A DNA stretch of 51,979 nt. Source: Ectocarpus siliculosus. Lineage: Eukaryota; Sar; Phaeophyceae; Ectocarpales; Ectocarpaceae. Shown piece by piece: positions 22,450 through 35,500 of the stretch. Both the position numbers and the translations under genes were made by a program. The notes under the pieces were generated by a model. The model worked only from the letters and a program-made list of their open reading frames with translations, was not told the origin of the DNA and did not search any database. Every line of letters begins with the position of its first letter. The first letter of the stretch is position 1. The DNA is taken from NCBI GenBank assembly GCA_000310025.1, contig FN649739.1, positions 3,368,047-3,420,025 of the forward strand. The letters are read 5' to 3'.

Positions 22450-25400
22450 CCGGTGGCCTCCATCCTGTTTGACGGCGCCCCCGTCGCAAGTCTTGGGCGG
22501 GGACGGCGGTAGGCCTTGGTGAACAAGACGGGGGAGAAGGTGCACAGCTTGAGCTCCTCTAGCTCGTCCCTCTCCCGCTGGGACTGCGGTGTGTCCCGAG
22601 GGGAGTCGTTCCTCTTCCTGTGTGCCCGAACGGGATGCGGCGCGGGGGAGGAATAGGCCACTATATTCGTCTCAGGTCGTACGCAATGGCGGGCACAAAG
22701 CGGTACCTTAGTCCTGAAGCAACGGTATTGGGAGTGCAACGAAACGCGCCAAGTGCTTTTTTTCTCCTGCAAGTTCTACGGCCTCTCGTACCGCGGGAAT
22801 CCTTGTGGGTTCTTCTTTCTAAACGTGGCAATGACATGAGCAATAATTTTGTCAGTACCAGTAGTCTCTAACACCATCGTTACGGCCGAAGGTGTGTGAG
22901 GTAAGCACCCCGCATGCAACAGGCGAGGTACATGTTGATGAAATGATGTCCGCCTTGACTCACAGCAACATAAAGGCTGTGCTTCGTCTTTCGGCGCCAA
23001 ACGAGAATGATGACTACCTCCAAGAGCATTCATAATCCTTTGTGCGGTGTTGGCACCCCCATTCGGCCCCAAAACACAATTTCCCAGGCACACGAGGGGA
23101 CGGTGGTGAGCATATCCGCTCCCGACTCAGAATATCAGAGAATACCCCGTCTAGGGTACTTGCTTGTTGGCGGAGATCAGGCACGGTCCATGTTGGTGTA
23201 GAAGGGGCACGGGTACCAGCACGTCACTGAACGCTTGTAGTACAATTCTCCACCTTCTACAACAAATTCCGCTTTTTATTACCACATCAAATACCATCTT
23301 TGGTAGTCGCACACAGCTCACCTCTGCTGGCGATGGCCCAGCTCGAACAGCCTCTCACACGCCGGCGATTCGCGCCCACTTTCGCCGCCACCATGGCCGT
23401 CGTTGCCGTTGCCGTCGTACCCCCCCCCCTGCTTGCGGCGCCTTCTTCTCGGAGAAAACCTCGATTCTCGGTACGGGATCCTGGCGCCCTCCTCGTCGAC
23501 TTCCGCCACGGGAACGGCGTCAGCGGCAGAGGCAGCAGCAGTGCTAGCGGCAGCCGCGAGCTCGCGGAGAAAGTTCTTGTCGGCGGCGTGGTGCGCGGCG
23601 GTGTCGGAGATACCAGCGACGCTGCCCTCATCGCTGCGGCGACCTTTTTGGGTGACCGCCCAGTCGCCGCTACCGCCCGGGGCACCGGCAGATGGCCTTC
23701 TCGGAGGGGGGGGGCGGTTTCCGTCCTTTCCGTATCCATCATTCCCAGGATTGCTGTGGTAGGAACCGGTTTGCGGTGGAGGCGGGGGGGGGAAGTTTGA
23801 GACGTTCTCTTCCGATCGGGGGGCTCCGCCGTAGGAAGAGGGGGGTGGGTGTTGCGGGTGCGGCTGAGATTGTGCGGCGAAGGTGCCGCCGCCGTTCTGC
23901 GTTGACCCGGCGCTGTTGCTAGCATGCCCTGGTGGACGTTTGCCGTTCCCATGCACGTTGACCTGTCAGAAAAGGCGGAGGTAGCCGCGCGCGCAGGAGA
24001 GGCCAAAAGTTATTCGCTTGCCTTTCCGGCCGGCGCACACACACCATGGGGGAGAGGAACACGATTCTTTTTGGTTCGAAGACTACCCTATAAGGGTTTA
24101 CAGAATGCCATGGTTTTCCAAAACAGATGGCGTTCCTCTTTGCGATACGTGAAATCTTCAACGCAACCTGACGCGCGTACATACCTCGTGCGTCAGGGAC
24201 ATCTTCTGAGCACACGACGGGCCTTATGGTCCACTGCACTCCTACCGCAGGGCCAAAATCAATGTCTCTCACCTGGGGCCGAAAGGTGCACCCTGGGGGG
24301 GTCATCTTCCCGAGCATGGCTTTCCTTTGCTTCGCCTCTTCGCCGGCCGCTACTAACCTGTCGAAAACGCTGCTGCCGTTGTCCCTGCTGGTGTTTCTGC
24401 AGCCGTTGTTGCTGTTGACGCTCCCGCTCCTCACGCCGCGGCGGTCGCCGCCGTTGCGTTTAGCGGTGCCCCCGGAGTATGTTGACCTCCTGCGTGAGCA
24501 GTACACAAGCACGCAGCCAATGCCTCCGGATCGGTCGAACCTACTGTACTTCGTAATTTTCGCTGTAATATTTTGCGTCGGCCAAGGTCTCATTTTCACG
24601 GTACTTGAAAATTATATACGTGGGCCGAAGGTTTCGCTGAACTTCGTGTGGTCATGTGTCGAACCGGGATCGTTCTCGCCATCTTCTTGTGACAGCACCA
24701 ATGGCGTCGGTGGAACGGGGTACGAAGCTCTCGACGGCGGGACTCGGCAGCATGCCCCGTCGTCGACAGCCTCAGTTAAGTGAGGATCCTTGTTTGCAAC
24801 GGCCTACATAGAAGTACGACTGCCTGCAGGTCTCAGTGCCTTAAAAAATCATAGCCGATAGAGTTGATCCCCAACTTGCCTGCAAGACTGCCGTGCAACG
24901 AGCCCCTTGATTCGACTCTCCCCTCACTCACCCTCGCCCCTGGAACGCAGCAGCGCAGGACGCGGCGGGGGCGTGATTCACCTCCGGCTGAAACGTACAC
25001 CCCACGGTCTCCGCCTTCCGCCTCTCCGCGACTTCCTCTCTCCTCCTCGCCCTGACGTGCTCCGCCGCCTGATAGAGCCTCTCGTGAGCCGCCGCCGCCG
25101 CCGCCGCCGCCGCCATGCCCCCCTCCCTTCCCGACGCCTCCTCCTCCTCCTTCTCCTCCTCCTGTGGTGTCGTTCGCTTCCACCTCACCGCGGATGAGCT
25201 CCGCCGCCGTGCTCCTCCGTTCTGACCTTCTGCGGGAGGGGGGGGGGGTACTCATTCAATCGGGGGAGGGGGTACTGATTTGCAGCATCCCTTGGACATT
25301 CTGACCAAGCGCGGTTTGCCGTATTATGGAGCGCAATCCCTCTTCAGAGTTGACATACATTAAACACGTTTTCGCGAGCACGGGATATTTGAGTTTGATG

Positions 25401-28400
25401 TGAAGGTACCAACTCAAGCATTGTAGTTTCACATGGATGTCCAATTCGAAACAGGTTGATCTACACACACCAATTTCCGTAACGCTAGGATTTTCGCGAC
25501 CTAACTACCGCAGTACCAGATATGTTTCATGGGAGGGGGAATAAAGCTTGTGGTTCCGTGCAACCGTGCCGCCCCCAGTGGAAAGAGACGAAACAGCTAC
25601 AGTATATCAAGAGGTTTCGCTCGCGGGACTTCGGGTGCGAAATTAAATACACGACCGCTTTGTACGCCGCGTCAGTGAAGAAGCGCGAACGTTTTCTATG
25701 CCATAAACCACTCCGGTCCCTCGTGGCTACTGCGCGCTCCCTCGTTGTAGGGGGGGGGGGGGTGTTGCCAGCGTGCTCCGAGCTGCTGGTAAGCCACGAG
25801 AGCTCTGCGCGCCTCAACAACCCCGCGCTTGTTCGGCAACACAACCTTTCTCGCGAGCGTGACGAAACTGATCATTGTTATTACCAGATCTCCCATCATA
25901 TTTACATCTCGTCGTACTATTACCATTATAATGTATTGATCAAGAACGACCTCTCAGCACACGAGGTGGCTAGACTAAGACGACTACCGCCCCCTCGGCT
26001 CTCGTGACCCACCACCCAGGTATGTCCGGCCTGCACGACCGAGATTCTGGCTGTTCTGGTCCAGCGTTGGTCGAAACGTGCAGCCCTTTAGCTCCAGTCT
26101 GGCCCTCTCTTGCCGCCTGAGGTCGGTTTTCGTGCAGAAAATGATAGTAATAGTTGTTTCTGCAACAAATTTTCGCATGCAGGAGGCCTGCCGGTTTTCG
26201 GGAGTCGTGATGCGGAATACAACGTGGGCCATCCAGCTGTGTTGTGAGGACCATGTTGTCACGAACAACCTCAAGATTTTGGAACTTGCCCGGTTCCACA
26301 TCTCTAGACGGTGGAGAGATGAAACCTCGCAAGCTAATTAAACTGATTGACCAATGAATGAGATCGTTGTCATCTACACAGTCGGGTGGAATGTGGACAA
26401 AAAAGTACGCGGAAACCAAGTCGGATGTTTCGTGCCGGTACGTGCCCATGTGTGCCCAACATGTTCGCGTTAACCCGCATCGGGTGTTGCCTGTGTTAGG
26501 GCGAACCTTCGGGCACGAAACCGTTTCGTCGAAGAGAACCTCTGTCTTGCCGAACGAGACCATTGGGAGTCAGCTGGACGACACCATCGGACCACAACTA
26601 CATTGCTGGTACGAGACCTACCTTCTCGCCCAAACTTGTTGTTGTTCGTCATGTCCGCGGTAGAGCCTCTCCGCGTACGACGGCGTCCCCACCGCTCCCG
26701 TGCGCCCCCCCGCCCCCTCGGAAAGACCGCTCCGCGTCACCCCCCTAGACCTCGATGGCAAGCTTCTGCTGCGACGATGATAATCTCTGCGGTTGCAGCC
26801 GCCGGGTCTCCTGTTGCCTGTGCTGCCTTCCTCGGAAGGGCCATCCACGGCGCTGAGACCTCCGTTGCTGCTGCTGCTGCTGCGTATTTCGCCGTACCCC
26901 CGGCCGTTCTCCCCTCGCAGGCCGGCTCTGGGTGTTCGGAGGCGGCTGCCGTGGCGGTCGAAGCGGCGCGGGCGGTCTCCGTGTTGCTCCTGCCCCCGTC
27001 CCTCTTCTGTGCGTTTCGTGTTGTTGCTGTTGTTGTCGCCGTTATCGTTGGCGCCGCTTGACCTGCTGTTGTCGACGTGACCGTCATCTTCGTCATTGTC
27101 GCCGAAAACGAGGCTGTTCACCCAAGCTTGGCTGTCGTCGTCGTTGCCGTTGTCAAGCCCGTCGCTGTCACCTCTTTCGTTGCGTGCGTGGGGGTCGTTG
27201 ACGCTCTCATCAAAGAGCTCCCCTGAATCATCGAACACGTACGTCTCTCGCCCCATGTCAGCGTCTTCGGGGCTCGCTGCTGCTGCCGCTGCCGTTGCCT
27301 TCCTCGCGACGTGTCGGCCCCGTCCCCTGTACCGGATGAAATTGTCGATATCGTTGTTGGCAATGAGAGGAGAGGTGGGGCACCGTATTAGACAGGTGCG
27401 GGCATGATGAACGTTTGCATATCGTGCATAAGTCAACCCGGAAAGAGGATTCCTAGAAAGTGCAATCAACTGCGTTTGAGGTGCCGTTGTCATCACTTCC
27501 ACCAATTTTCTGCTCTTTCTCTGCATCCGATGAGGATGTACTCTGTTCCCTAGGGCGAGCCCGCAGGTTGCATTCGCTGTCGTGCGCCGTATTTGGATAT
27601 AGGTTCATTGCTCGTTCCAACAGCTTCAGGTAGATGACACGCTCCTTCGTTATCTTCCATGTACATACACAGTAGCCGTAATTAATTTGATACCAATCAC
27701 GTTCAGTACACAACTGTCACTAAATACCACTGCGGACAACACTCCCACCGCATTTATTCCTGAAACGGAGAAGCAAAAATCACCGTGAGGTCGGCCGGTA
27801 TGAAATGAGCTGGGGCCGAAAAGTACACGCCGCGGGGATCTTGACCCTGTCCTCTTGCGACCGGAGGAGCTGCGCCTTGCTCTGCTCGTGCGTCCGTGCG
27901 CGTGCCATGAAGGGAAAAACAAGAAAAACGAAACGTTGCAAACGAGACGTTAAGAACGAAACGCTACAAACGAAACGTTGCCGACGAAACGTTACAAGCG
28001 AGAAGTCACAAACGAAACGTACCGCCGTACTAAAGCCAATCGTTTTTTAAGGGTCAAGTGAGAAGCGGATCGGAGGACAACCAAACACATGCAGCGTGAC
28101 AAACTTTTGTCGAGTCCCCTGCGATATTTCTTTACTGCGGTTCGTCTTTGCGTATCGGACGTCGTGTTCACCCTGGTATCTTGACTAACCCCCCCACGCG
28201 TTCTAGGCAATGGATCGGGAACTACTCCACAGTAGCTTATGGGGAGAACGTGACAACTCCGTCCTTGAACAAGCATAACACGCATGTTCCTACAACAGTA
28301 CGGCTGTCACAGATGCTATACTCTACTACTACTAGTCCTTTCCCACAGGACACAAGTTTCAGGAGACTTCAGAACCCACATCTTCGTAGAGCATCTCGAA

Positions 28401-29877
28401 CCGTGCTGGTACCCCTTCCACGCCGCCGCCGGCCCTTGCGTCTTCCGCCGCCGCCCCAGCCCCATCTCTACCCCGCTCTGTCGCCAGCCCGAAATCGTCG
28501 GCCCTACTGCGGCGACGCCTTCGGGCGGTGGCCGCCGCCCAGTATTTCGTGGTCGCCAGGCGCGGCCGGAACGTGAGCTCCCGGTCCCGCTCCGCTTGCT
28601 GAGAGGGGTATCGCCGGCGAACGAGGAGTTCATTTTCTTCCATACGGTAAATATTACGAACAATGCTATGGACAGAAGTCAAAACGCAAACGAGGCGGGA
28701 TTATTTCGATGCTCGTCCCCGGCACTCAGAAACATTCCCCCGATGTAACACGTCCACCGCTAAGGAGATGACGGCGGTTTGGTGGATCTGTTCGATGCCT
28801 CCTCTGCCCCCACCTTGGCTCTACGGCGGTCCTCCCTGCTCCGACCCTCACGGTACAGAAATTCGTGGAGCTCCGAACTGTCGCGGCGAGACTCCGCCGC
28901 TGTTTTGTTTTCGGAGGTCAGCGGCGGGGTGGGGCAGGGGTGGGCGGGCGGGTGGGTGCGGTGTTCGCCGTGATCATGCATACCGTAGCAGCGGCCATTC
29001 AACATTTCTTGGCGGCATTGTATTCCGAGGGAACAGGATTGCCTCTCCCCTTGACCTTTGTACCTCAATACCACACGGCTCAAATACACTTCCTCTCTAC
29101 GCTTGTGCATATACCGAACATCTCCCTGGAAATCCGACAAGGAATCGCCCTGGGGGGCGGTGATATCTTACGTACTTGTCTAGATCCTTTCTCACATGGG
29201 CGTTGCGATCCTGCGTCTCCCACGCTAGCCCTATCCCTCTCTCGCCCGATCGAGCCCTCGATTCCTCCAGCTGCGTTCTCCGACCAAGCCTCGCCGACAA
29301 GCACCGCGTCCCGAGGTTGCGCGTCTTCTCTTCTTACAGTTCGGGCAGTATCCGTGCCTCCCTCTCCATCACGAGATGGCGCTTCGTGGTTTACTTGGGC
29401 GTCCGGGTCTTGACGTAGCTGGTCCTGCTGCTGCTGGTGTTGTTGTTGGTCCTGCTGCTGCTGCTGATGTTGCTGCTGGTGCTGGTGGTGTTGGTGTTGT
29501 CTGCCAGGAAAGTGTGGCCCAGAGGTGCGTCGGTTGCTTCTGCGGTCACGCCATTTTCGAGAGGCTCCGTTTTGCGAGAACGAGGAGGAGGCGGCTGCTG
29601 GTGGCTGTTGGTCTCGCCGTCTTGGTTTGAACCCGTCGGCGTACGTGTAGGCACGTCTGCACGAAGAGGGTTAAAGAGGAGATTATTTGGCTCTACTCGT
29701 TTGCACCCTTGCATTCTTAAAAGCTTGCTTTGTCAAGAGAAACAGAGTCTCAAAAGCGCGAAGAAACGTTTTCTCCTGTTTTCCTGTAGCGCAGTAAGGC
29801 GCCGCGAGCATTCATGTGGATGTGATTCCCGGGCGCATGCTCTTACTTTGTGGGCAATGCCGAACTGCTGCATGCAT
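22450..29877 (-). CDS. LY...CTFxP repeat protein, about 12 exons
   Basis: Exons in coding order: 29847-29877 (tentative ATG), 29395-29656, 29172-29332, 28814-28899, 28380-28598, 27784-27884, 26622-27326, 26013-26116 (end may be 26016), 24932-25229, 24273-24489, 23322-23962, 22450-22617. All are GT-AG and phases agree at all eleven junctions, giving about 997 residues without the last exon. Six repeats each pair an aromatic motif with a downstream [C/L]TFxP, joined by a charged helix: FLYREG/LTFRP, MLYED/CTFRP, RLYRGH/CTFRP, RLYQAA/CTFQP, DRLVAA/CTFRP, RLFELG/CTFSP. Most units are interrupted by an intron. Linkers are disordered (Ser, Asp/Asn, Gly). Related repeats occur in proteins of many protists, but I know no established function; coiled scaffold or cytoskeletal roles are guesses. 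The 3' end is unresolved. Confidence 0.68.
27920..28025. repeat. Tandem AAACGTTACAAACG-type repeat in an intron
   Basis: About ten variants of a 10-12 bp unit (ACGAAACGTTRCAA). It lies immediately upstream, in gene sense, of the acceptor of exon 27784-27884. Confidence 0.8.
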
Positions 29878-31551
29878 TGCGGGCAGATTGTTGTTCGCTG
29901 ATGAACTCCATCACCGCGGATGCAAGGTCGACTATTTAGTTGTTGGTACAAGGTCGTGAGACTGATGGGGTGGGCAATACAACTGAACGACCTGCAATTT
30001 AGCGGTGGGCTAAATCGTGAACGAACGCATTTCAATACCAAAGAGAGAAAATTATCACCTGTCTACATCGCCATGGCTCGGAGAGGCCGGTGGTACTTTT
30101 CTCCCCGGAGGTCGGGCCTTAATTTCTTCTTCTGCTGCTGCTGCTGCTGCTGCTACTGTCGTCGGCTTCTGGTCTCTGAGTGGCGCATACGCGTAGCAAC
30201 AGCTGTGCCGCCAGCACCAAAATAATAAAAACAAGGGAAAAGACGCACGATGTCAGCAGCCTGGGACTTTCACCCAAAGGGTGAGAAAGGATATGGGCAA
30301 ACAGGACAAGGATGTGTAGGTTCGCATGATTTATATGTGTCGGGTACCTACAAGTTACGGGCGGCCAGCAGGATGATACGTGGGGGTCAGGGACACCCAT
30401 GCGTAGGCTGTGAAGGAGACGAGGAGTTCCTTTTGAGCGGGAGTTCATGTTTGTTGATGGAGATAAAGGGATGTGAACGGGCTCGGTCGTCTCAGACAAG
30501 CCCGCACGACTAGGACGCATCGAACGGTTGACAAAAACAACAACAGCGTGGCGCCCTGTACATCTACGTAGGGTCGGGGTTTTGCTGGCGGTATATAGCC
30601 TACAAGCTGTCCAACGGCTGGCGCTCTACGAACCTTGTTCGTTGTCGCCAACCATGGCCCAGATCCTTGCAACATGACAACAAGTCGTCCGTCGACAGTA
30701 CTGCCACTTCTTTAGCAAAGTAAGTCTATAGATAGCTGACCATCGCTACACGAACACAGGTATTTTATCGCAAGCAACCGATAGCTGTGACATCACATTG
30801 ACCCACAAAACGAAAAACTATTGCTGTGATTGTCGCAAGGTTGTCTCAGGGTTTAGATGGAGGAGGCGGATCTCCTAGCCGTGGACGAGAAGATGTTCAG
30901 ATACTCCGAAAAAGGAAACGATGGTGGTAAGAGCGGGCAAACACACCCTTGACGAGGGGAACAACAGTAGTGTTGGGGCTACACGTATATCTGCAATTAT
31001 CTGTCGGTTGTGAAGCCGTGAAGAAAGCCCTACAATTACCGAGTGGCGGATATACCCAACTCTCGCCACAATTCCCCCCCACGCCGGAAGCTGCAACAGT
31101 AGACTACGCGGGGCGACTTGAATACTGCGACTACAGCATCGTGGGAATGCAATGATTGATTGCCTAAAGATGTACGGTGGTCGTCTTGTCCAAAAAGGAT
31201 GTCCATTACACAGCTATTATAACAGGTGTAGGTGATCCCGCACAAGAATATCTGTGCTATAGCATGCAATACCTTTCGAAACAACGGTGCAAGCAGCAGC
31301 ATGAATACAGAACCAAAATCAGGCTGCTGTACACAAAGGCTTGTGAACGTAGACTATTGTACTGCTGCTGTACAAGACAACTCTATCTACAGCCGTCCCT
31401 ACACTCACACGATTTCTGCCCTGGTGTATCGCCCTCGCTGAGTACTATATATGTAGCACCTGGAACCCCGAGAAGTGAGACCTTCGATCAGTACATTAAT
31501 ACTGCTGAAGTGAAAATACCCTGGTGAGTGCTTCGGCCCGTGTGCACAAGC
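29878..31551. other. No gene recognised
   Basis: Contains a CTG-repeat stretch near 30130-30150 and scattered frames below 140 codons with no supporting features. The promoter of the leftward LY...CTFxP gene probably lies in the first few hundred bases if the tentative start at 29877 is right. Confidence 0.4.
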
Positions 31552-32046
31552 CTAGAGACCAACTACGCAGAGCGCGATCATCTCCGCTACTCTGCTGTGC
31601 TGGAGTATGCATACAACATTGGAACCACCATGTACCCTCGATGGATTCTGGATCCAGGAAACGCACCTGTCCACTTCATCGGGGAGGGGCGTCTTCCGGG
31701 TGAGAGTGCTGCCGACAGGGGAGCCAGGAGCAGTGGAGATCTCTCCACCGATATCCCTCTCGATCCAGGAAACGCACCTGTCCACTTCATCGGGGAGGGG
31801 CGTCTTCCGGGTGAGAGTGCTGCCGACAGGGGAGCCAGGAGTAGTGGAGATCTCTCCACCGATATCCCTGGCCACAGTCTCGCTGTTCTCCTTGACCCCG
31901 CTGTTCTCCTTGACCCCGCTGTTCTGCTTGCACTGCCTGAACAGCGACGTCGTTTCAGCCAAATCTTCGGTGCTTTGCCGACCCTTCGCCGAAGACAGGA
32001 GCCTGGTCAAATCGACCGTCAGCGCGTTTATCGCGACCTCCGACAT
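31552..32046 (-). CDS. Hypothetical 164-residue protein with internal 37-residue duplication
   Basis: A continuous frame from ATG (MSEVAINALTVDLTRLLSSA) to a stop, with soluble-protein composition. It contains SGVKEN twice in a row and then two nearly identical 37-residue copies (DIGGEISTTPGSPVGSTLTR ... DEVDRCVSWI). No family was recognised. It starts about 470 bp from the divergent beta-helix gene, so a shared promoter region is possible. It could also be one exon of a longer gene or a transposon-derived fragment. Confidence 0.4.
   Translation of the reverse strand: MSEVAINALTVDLTRLLSSAKGRQSTEDLAETTSLFRQCKQNSGVKENSGVKENSETVARDIGGEISTTPGSPVGSTLTRKTPLPDEVDRCVSWIERDIGGEISTAPGSPVGSTLTRKTPLPDEVDRCVSWIQNPSRVHGGSNVVCILQHSRVAEMIALCVVGL
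31651..31872. repeat. In-frame tandem duplication, 111 bp period
   Basis: Two copies, starting at 31651 and 31762, of a unit beginning GATCCAGGAAACGCACCTGT. They differ at about one or two positions. 111 is 37 codons, so the frame is kept. Confidence 0.95.
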
Positions 32047-32517
32047 GCTGTCTCGGGCAGGTTGAAGAGCGATCTACATGCACTAGCAGCAAAGCCAGCG
32101 CACATGGGAGATGTGCAGCAGAACGCAAACGATATGGGAAGATCGAATCCGGCGCGCGATCACGTTTGTAGGTGCCAAACACAGAACAATCCGAAACCGA
32201 CATGCCCCCTCCCCCCTCCCCGCCAATGTATTGCCATTTGCGCCCCCCCCCCCCCGCTCGCCGCTTGACCGCGACCGCTCGACTTTTTTCGTTCTGTTGT
32301 TGTGTGCAACTCCAGCGTGAATACAGCAAGAGGGTCTGGCTGTTTACTGGCGCCACAACTTGCGTGCGCTGGCACGGCGGTGAATGCGGCTTGCTGGCAC
32401 AACAAGGGTGCTGTGCGTCCACCCACACTCTACGAGCGCCTCGGCCAGCAGTGCGCGCGCCGCCGGCGTGGTGGCGTGGTGTCGCCGGCGAACAGCAGTG
32501 TCGCGAGAGCGGAAAAA
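32047..32517. promoter_or_regulatory. Intergenic region between divergent genes
   Basis: Non-coding stretch between two divergent starts, with C-rich runs at about 32200-32260. A frame continues upstream of the beta-helix start, but the signal peptide at 32518 fixes that start. No specific promoter element was recognised. Confidence 0.35.
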
Positions 32518-35500
32518 ATGGCGAGAAGCGTGTTCGGGATGCTACTGCTGCCGCTGCTGCTGCTGCTGCTCGGCCAGCAGCCTCCTCTCGCGCAGGGGCA
32601 GGTGATCACCGTCAACCGCACCGCCGGCGAGGTCGAGGTCGGCACCTGCGAGGGGCTCAAGAAGAACGCGGAGCTGGGGATCGACATCTCGATCGTCGTC
32701 ACCGCGAACCTCCGCTGCGTCGACGCCATCACCCTGCCGGCCGGGGTGGAGGTGTCGATAGGGTCCGCTCCCGACGAAAATTTCCTCGTAGCTGTCGCGG
32801 AGGACTTCCTTGTGCCCGACCCGACCTCGGCATCCCTCCTTGTCAACCCGGAGGGGTCGTACCTAGCGCTGGACAGGCTGACGTTCGCGAACGAGGCAGG
32901 CGTCCTGGGGTCGCCGGGCGAGGTCCGAGCGGTGTGGAACGCAGGTCAGCTGGATGTGGACGGCTGCGTGTTCGAGAGCCTGAGCTTTTCGAGCCAGCAG
33001 GACGGCGGCGGGGTGAGCATCAGCGGTAGTGGTGTGCGCTATGTAGTGCGCCTTTGTGTGTGGTGTGCGTGTGCCCTGTGGCCAGAAGAGCAGCAGCGCT
33101 CTAATAATGTCAACGCCGGATGATAATGTTTGATGTTTTCATGTGCTGTTGCAGAACAGCAGTCTGTAGTCCATGGGCAGGAAAATCTCCGCTTCTTGTT
33201 CTGGGCCCTATCGTCTGCGCACAAAACGTTCTTCCGCTCACACACCAGCAGCGCGTGAGCGCGTGCCTCACTCACGCAACCACTGGCAGAAAATACTTCT
33301 TTTGCTGAGATGGCATTCGTCCGTCCTCCATATTCATCAGATGACCCCTACGAGCGGACAGCAACAACAACCGTTATTTTTATTCTGGTTTTGGTCGCTG
33401 CTGCTGTGGGCGGAGGGGCGAAGGGAGCGCCGCTTTGAAAATCGACGAAAAGGCCGCCTATTTTTTCGGTTCGATGCCGCCTATTTTTTCGGTTCGATGC
33501 TCGTCGGCGCAGCAGTTGCAAAAAATATAATACCCCCTGCATCAACTACATAGTCAAATTTCTGGTGTGCATACCTTTGTCGCGCGCAATGGATGACACC
33601 TCCACAGCCGTCCGACCTCTCTACCTTAAGCGCAGATATCCGAGCACGCACCAGGTTTAATTGTGGTGTAGTTGTGTATTTTCCAAAAATAGCGGTAAAA
33701 CTTGCGGCGGTATCCCACTCTCAACTCTCCACCGCTGTCGATTGATGTATACAATGTATGCAACAATGACGATAGAGGAAGGGGCTGCGGAACCATCCTC
33801 GCGGTCGGCATTGACGGCGAGCACCGCAGGAGGAAACGAGGAAAGGTGGATTGATTTCTGCCATGTGTCCCCCCGCTGGTGCGTCGACCATGTGCCCGAA
33901 GGTGTAGACTGGCGCCCGGAATAAAGATGGAACAAAAAAAAAAAAAAGTGCTGAGATCTGTCCGCATCTTTGTGGGGGAACTTTAACTGATACACTCATA
34001 TTTGGAATTTTTGGAAGCCCGTTGGAAACGCAAAAAAAGGTGGTACTCGGGAAATAGCAGTGGAAATTCATTGCTAGTCTATCTTTGACTCTTTTCTTGA
34101 ATAGAGATGGATTCGTTGGGTCGTATTAAGAAGAAAAAAAAAGGTGTTGTTTGCTGCGTGGTTTTTCCAAATCGGCTGGAGTAACGTGCGGGGGCCAGGG
34201 ATGAGACGCTCTCAGCAGGGCAGGCTCCCGTTCAAATGCCGGTTGCGCGACGATCATGCCCTGCGGTCACGTTCGTTCGGTAGACTGCCATAGACAGATG
34301 TCCACGCACGTGTCGTGGGGCAAGAAGAAAACTCGAAGGAGAGACTCCGAAAAATAACACGTCCGTCAAAAAAAAATCTTGCCGTTCGACGTTTTTTTAT
34401 CTTGTCGCGTTTTTTCGTCACTTGGGGGTGTCTCAATTAATTCTCGAGATCCATTTCTCTTACCCCACCGCTACAGTATTCCATACAGCAGTCACTGCCC
34501 GCGGTCGAAAACTACAGCCGAAGGTGATGTGTTGAACGTCTTTGCAGTGAAATGAGACAGAAAAAGCCAGCCGGACACTGGACTTATTTCGAGTCTTCGA
34601 AGCCTGTTGCACATAACAACGGTATCGAAACCCTCATTTTTTTTTTCTCTCTGCGAAACGAACCAGATCTACAGCATGGCGGAGCCGGGGAGCGGAAGCA
34701 GCGCGTTCGTGAGCGTGAGAAACTCCACCTTCATCGGCAACGTCGCGGAAAACCACGGAGGCGCTATTTCCTCCTGGGGGCAGGGAGAGCTGGAAGTGAG
34801 CAACTGCAGCTTCGTGGGCAACGAAGCCGTCGGGGCGGGCAGCTACAGGCGGGCGGGAGCCGGGGGTGCGGTGTATGCATCCCCGGGGGTATTTGTTACG
34901 GTGAGACAGCACGAAGGGGCGTTTGCTTGCATGGTTGGGGACATGAGTCATGGTTCCGATGGGGGGCGGGGATGTTTGCAATAGTGTTGGTGGACGTTGC
35001 CCCCTTTTCCGGACTTTTCCTTGGAAACTCGAAACATAAGGCAGCGGAGTCAGTCTTGAGAGGAAGGGCGGAAACGAGAGGGTGTGGGTGGGGGGGAACA
35101 AGTCGTAAAAGACAGATCTCTGCGATCAGAACCACGCCAAGTAAATAGTGCGAATGCTGATTTTTCACAAACGTTTGCTATTGTACGTTGTTGTGGTGGC
35201 GCCAAGTCCACGAGCGGGACTGGTGACCGGTCGATGCGCCAGACCTTCGCTGAACCTCGCTCTCTATTTAGCAGCCGCCTTCTCAGCCCACCGCTGCTGC
35301 TAAATAAACAGTTACCCCATGAATACAGGCAATAATTCAAGTCTCAACATTAGCCAGTTTCATGCATTGCTGAAGGTAGGTTGTCTTTGACCTCTTTTGT
35401 ATGCGTGCAAACCCGAGGTTCTCAACAACAGTTTTGAGGGATGCCTGGGCCCTTCCCTCACGCACTTCCAACCGTTTTGCCTCCTTTTTTGTCTGCGGTC

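Noticed and set aside
24240-24275. CTFRPQV read directly into VRDIDFG on the reverse strand
   Set aside because: A strong CAG/GTGAGA donor lies after the Gln codon, and splicing to 23962 restores the CTFRPQVN consensus.
23300-24783. Forward-strand frames of 119-185 codons at 23.3-24.8 kb
   Set aside because: They are antisense to exons 23322-23962 and 24273-24489, whose reverse-strand phases and motifs agree.
29733-30041. Reverse frame with a CPQC..H..C pattern resembling a zinc finger
   Set aside because: Cys/His spacing fits no known finger. A GTAAGA donor interrupts it, which fits the tentative first exon of the repeat-protein gene in another frame.
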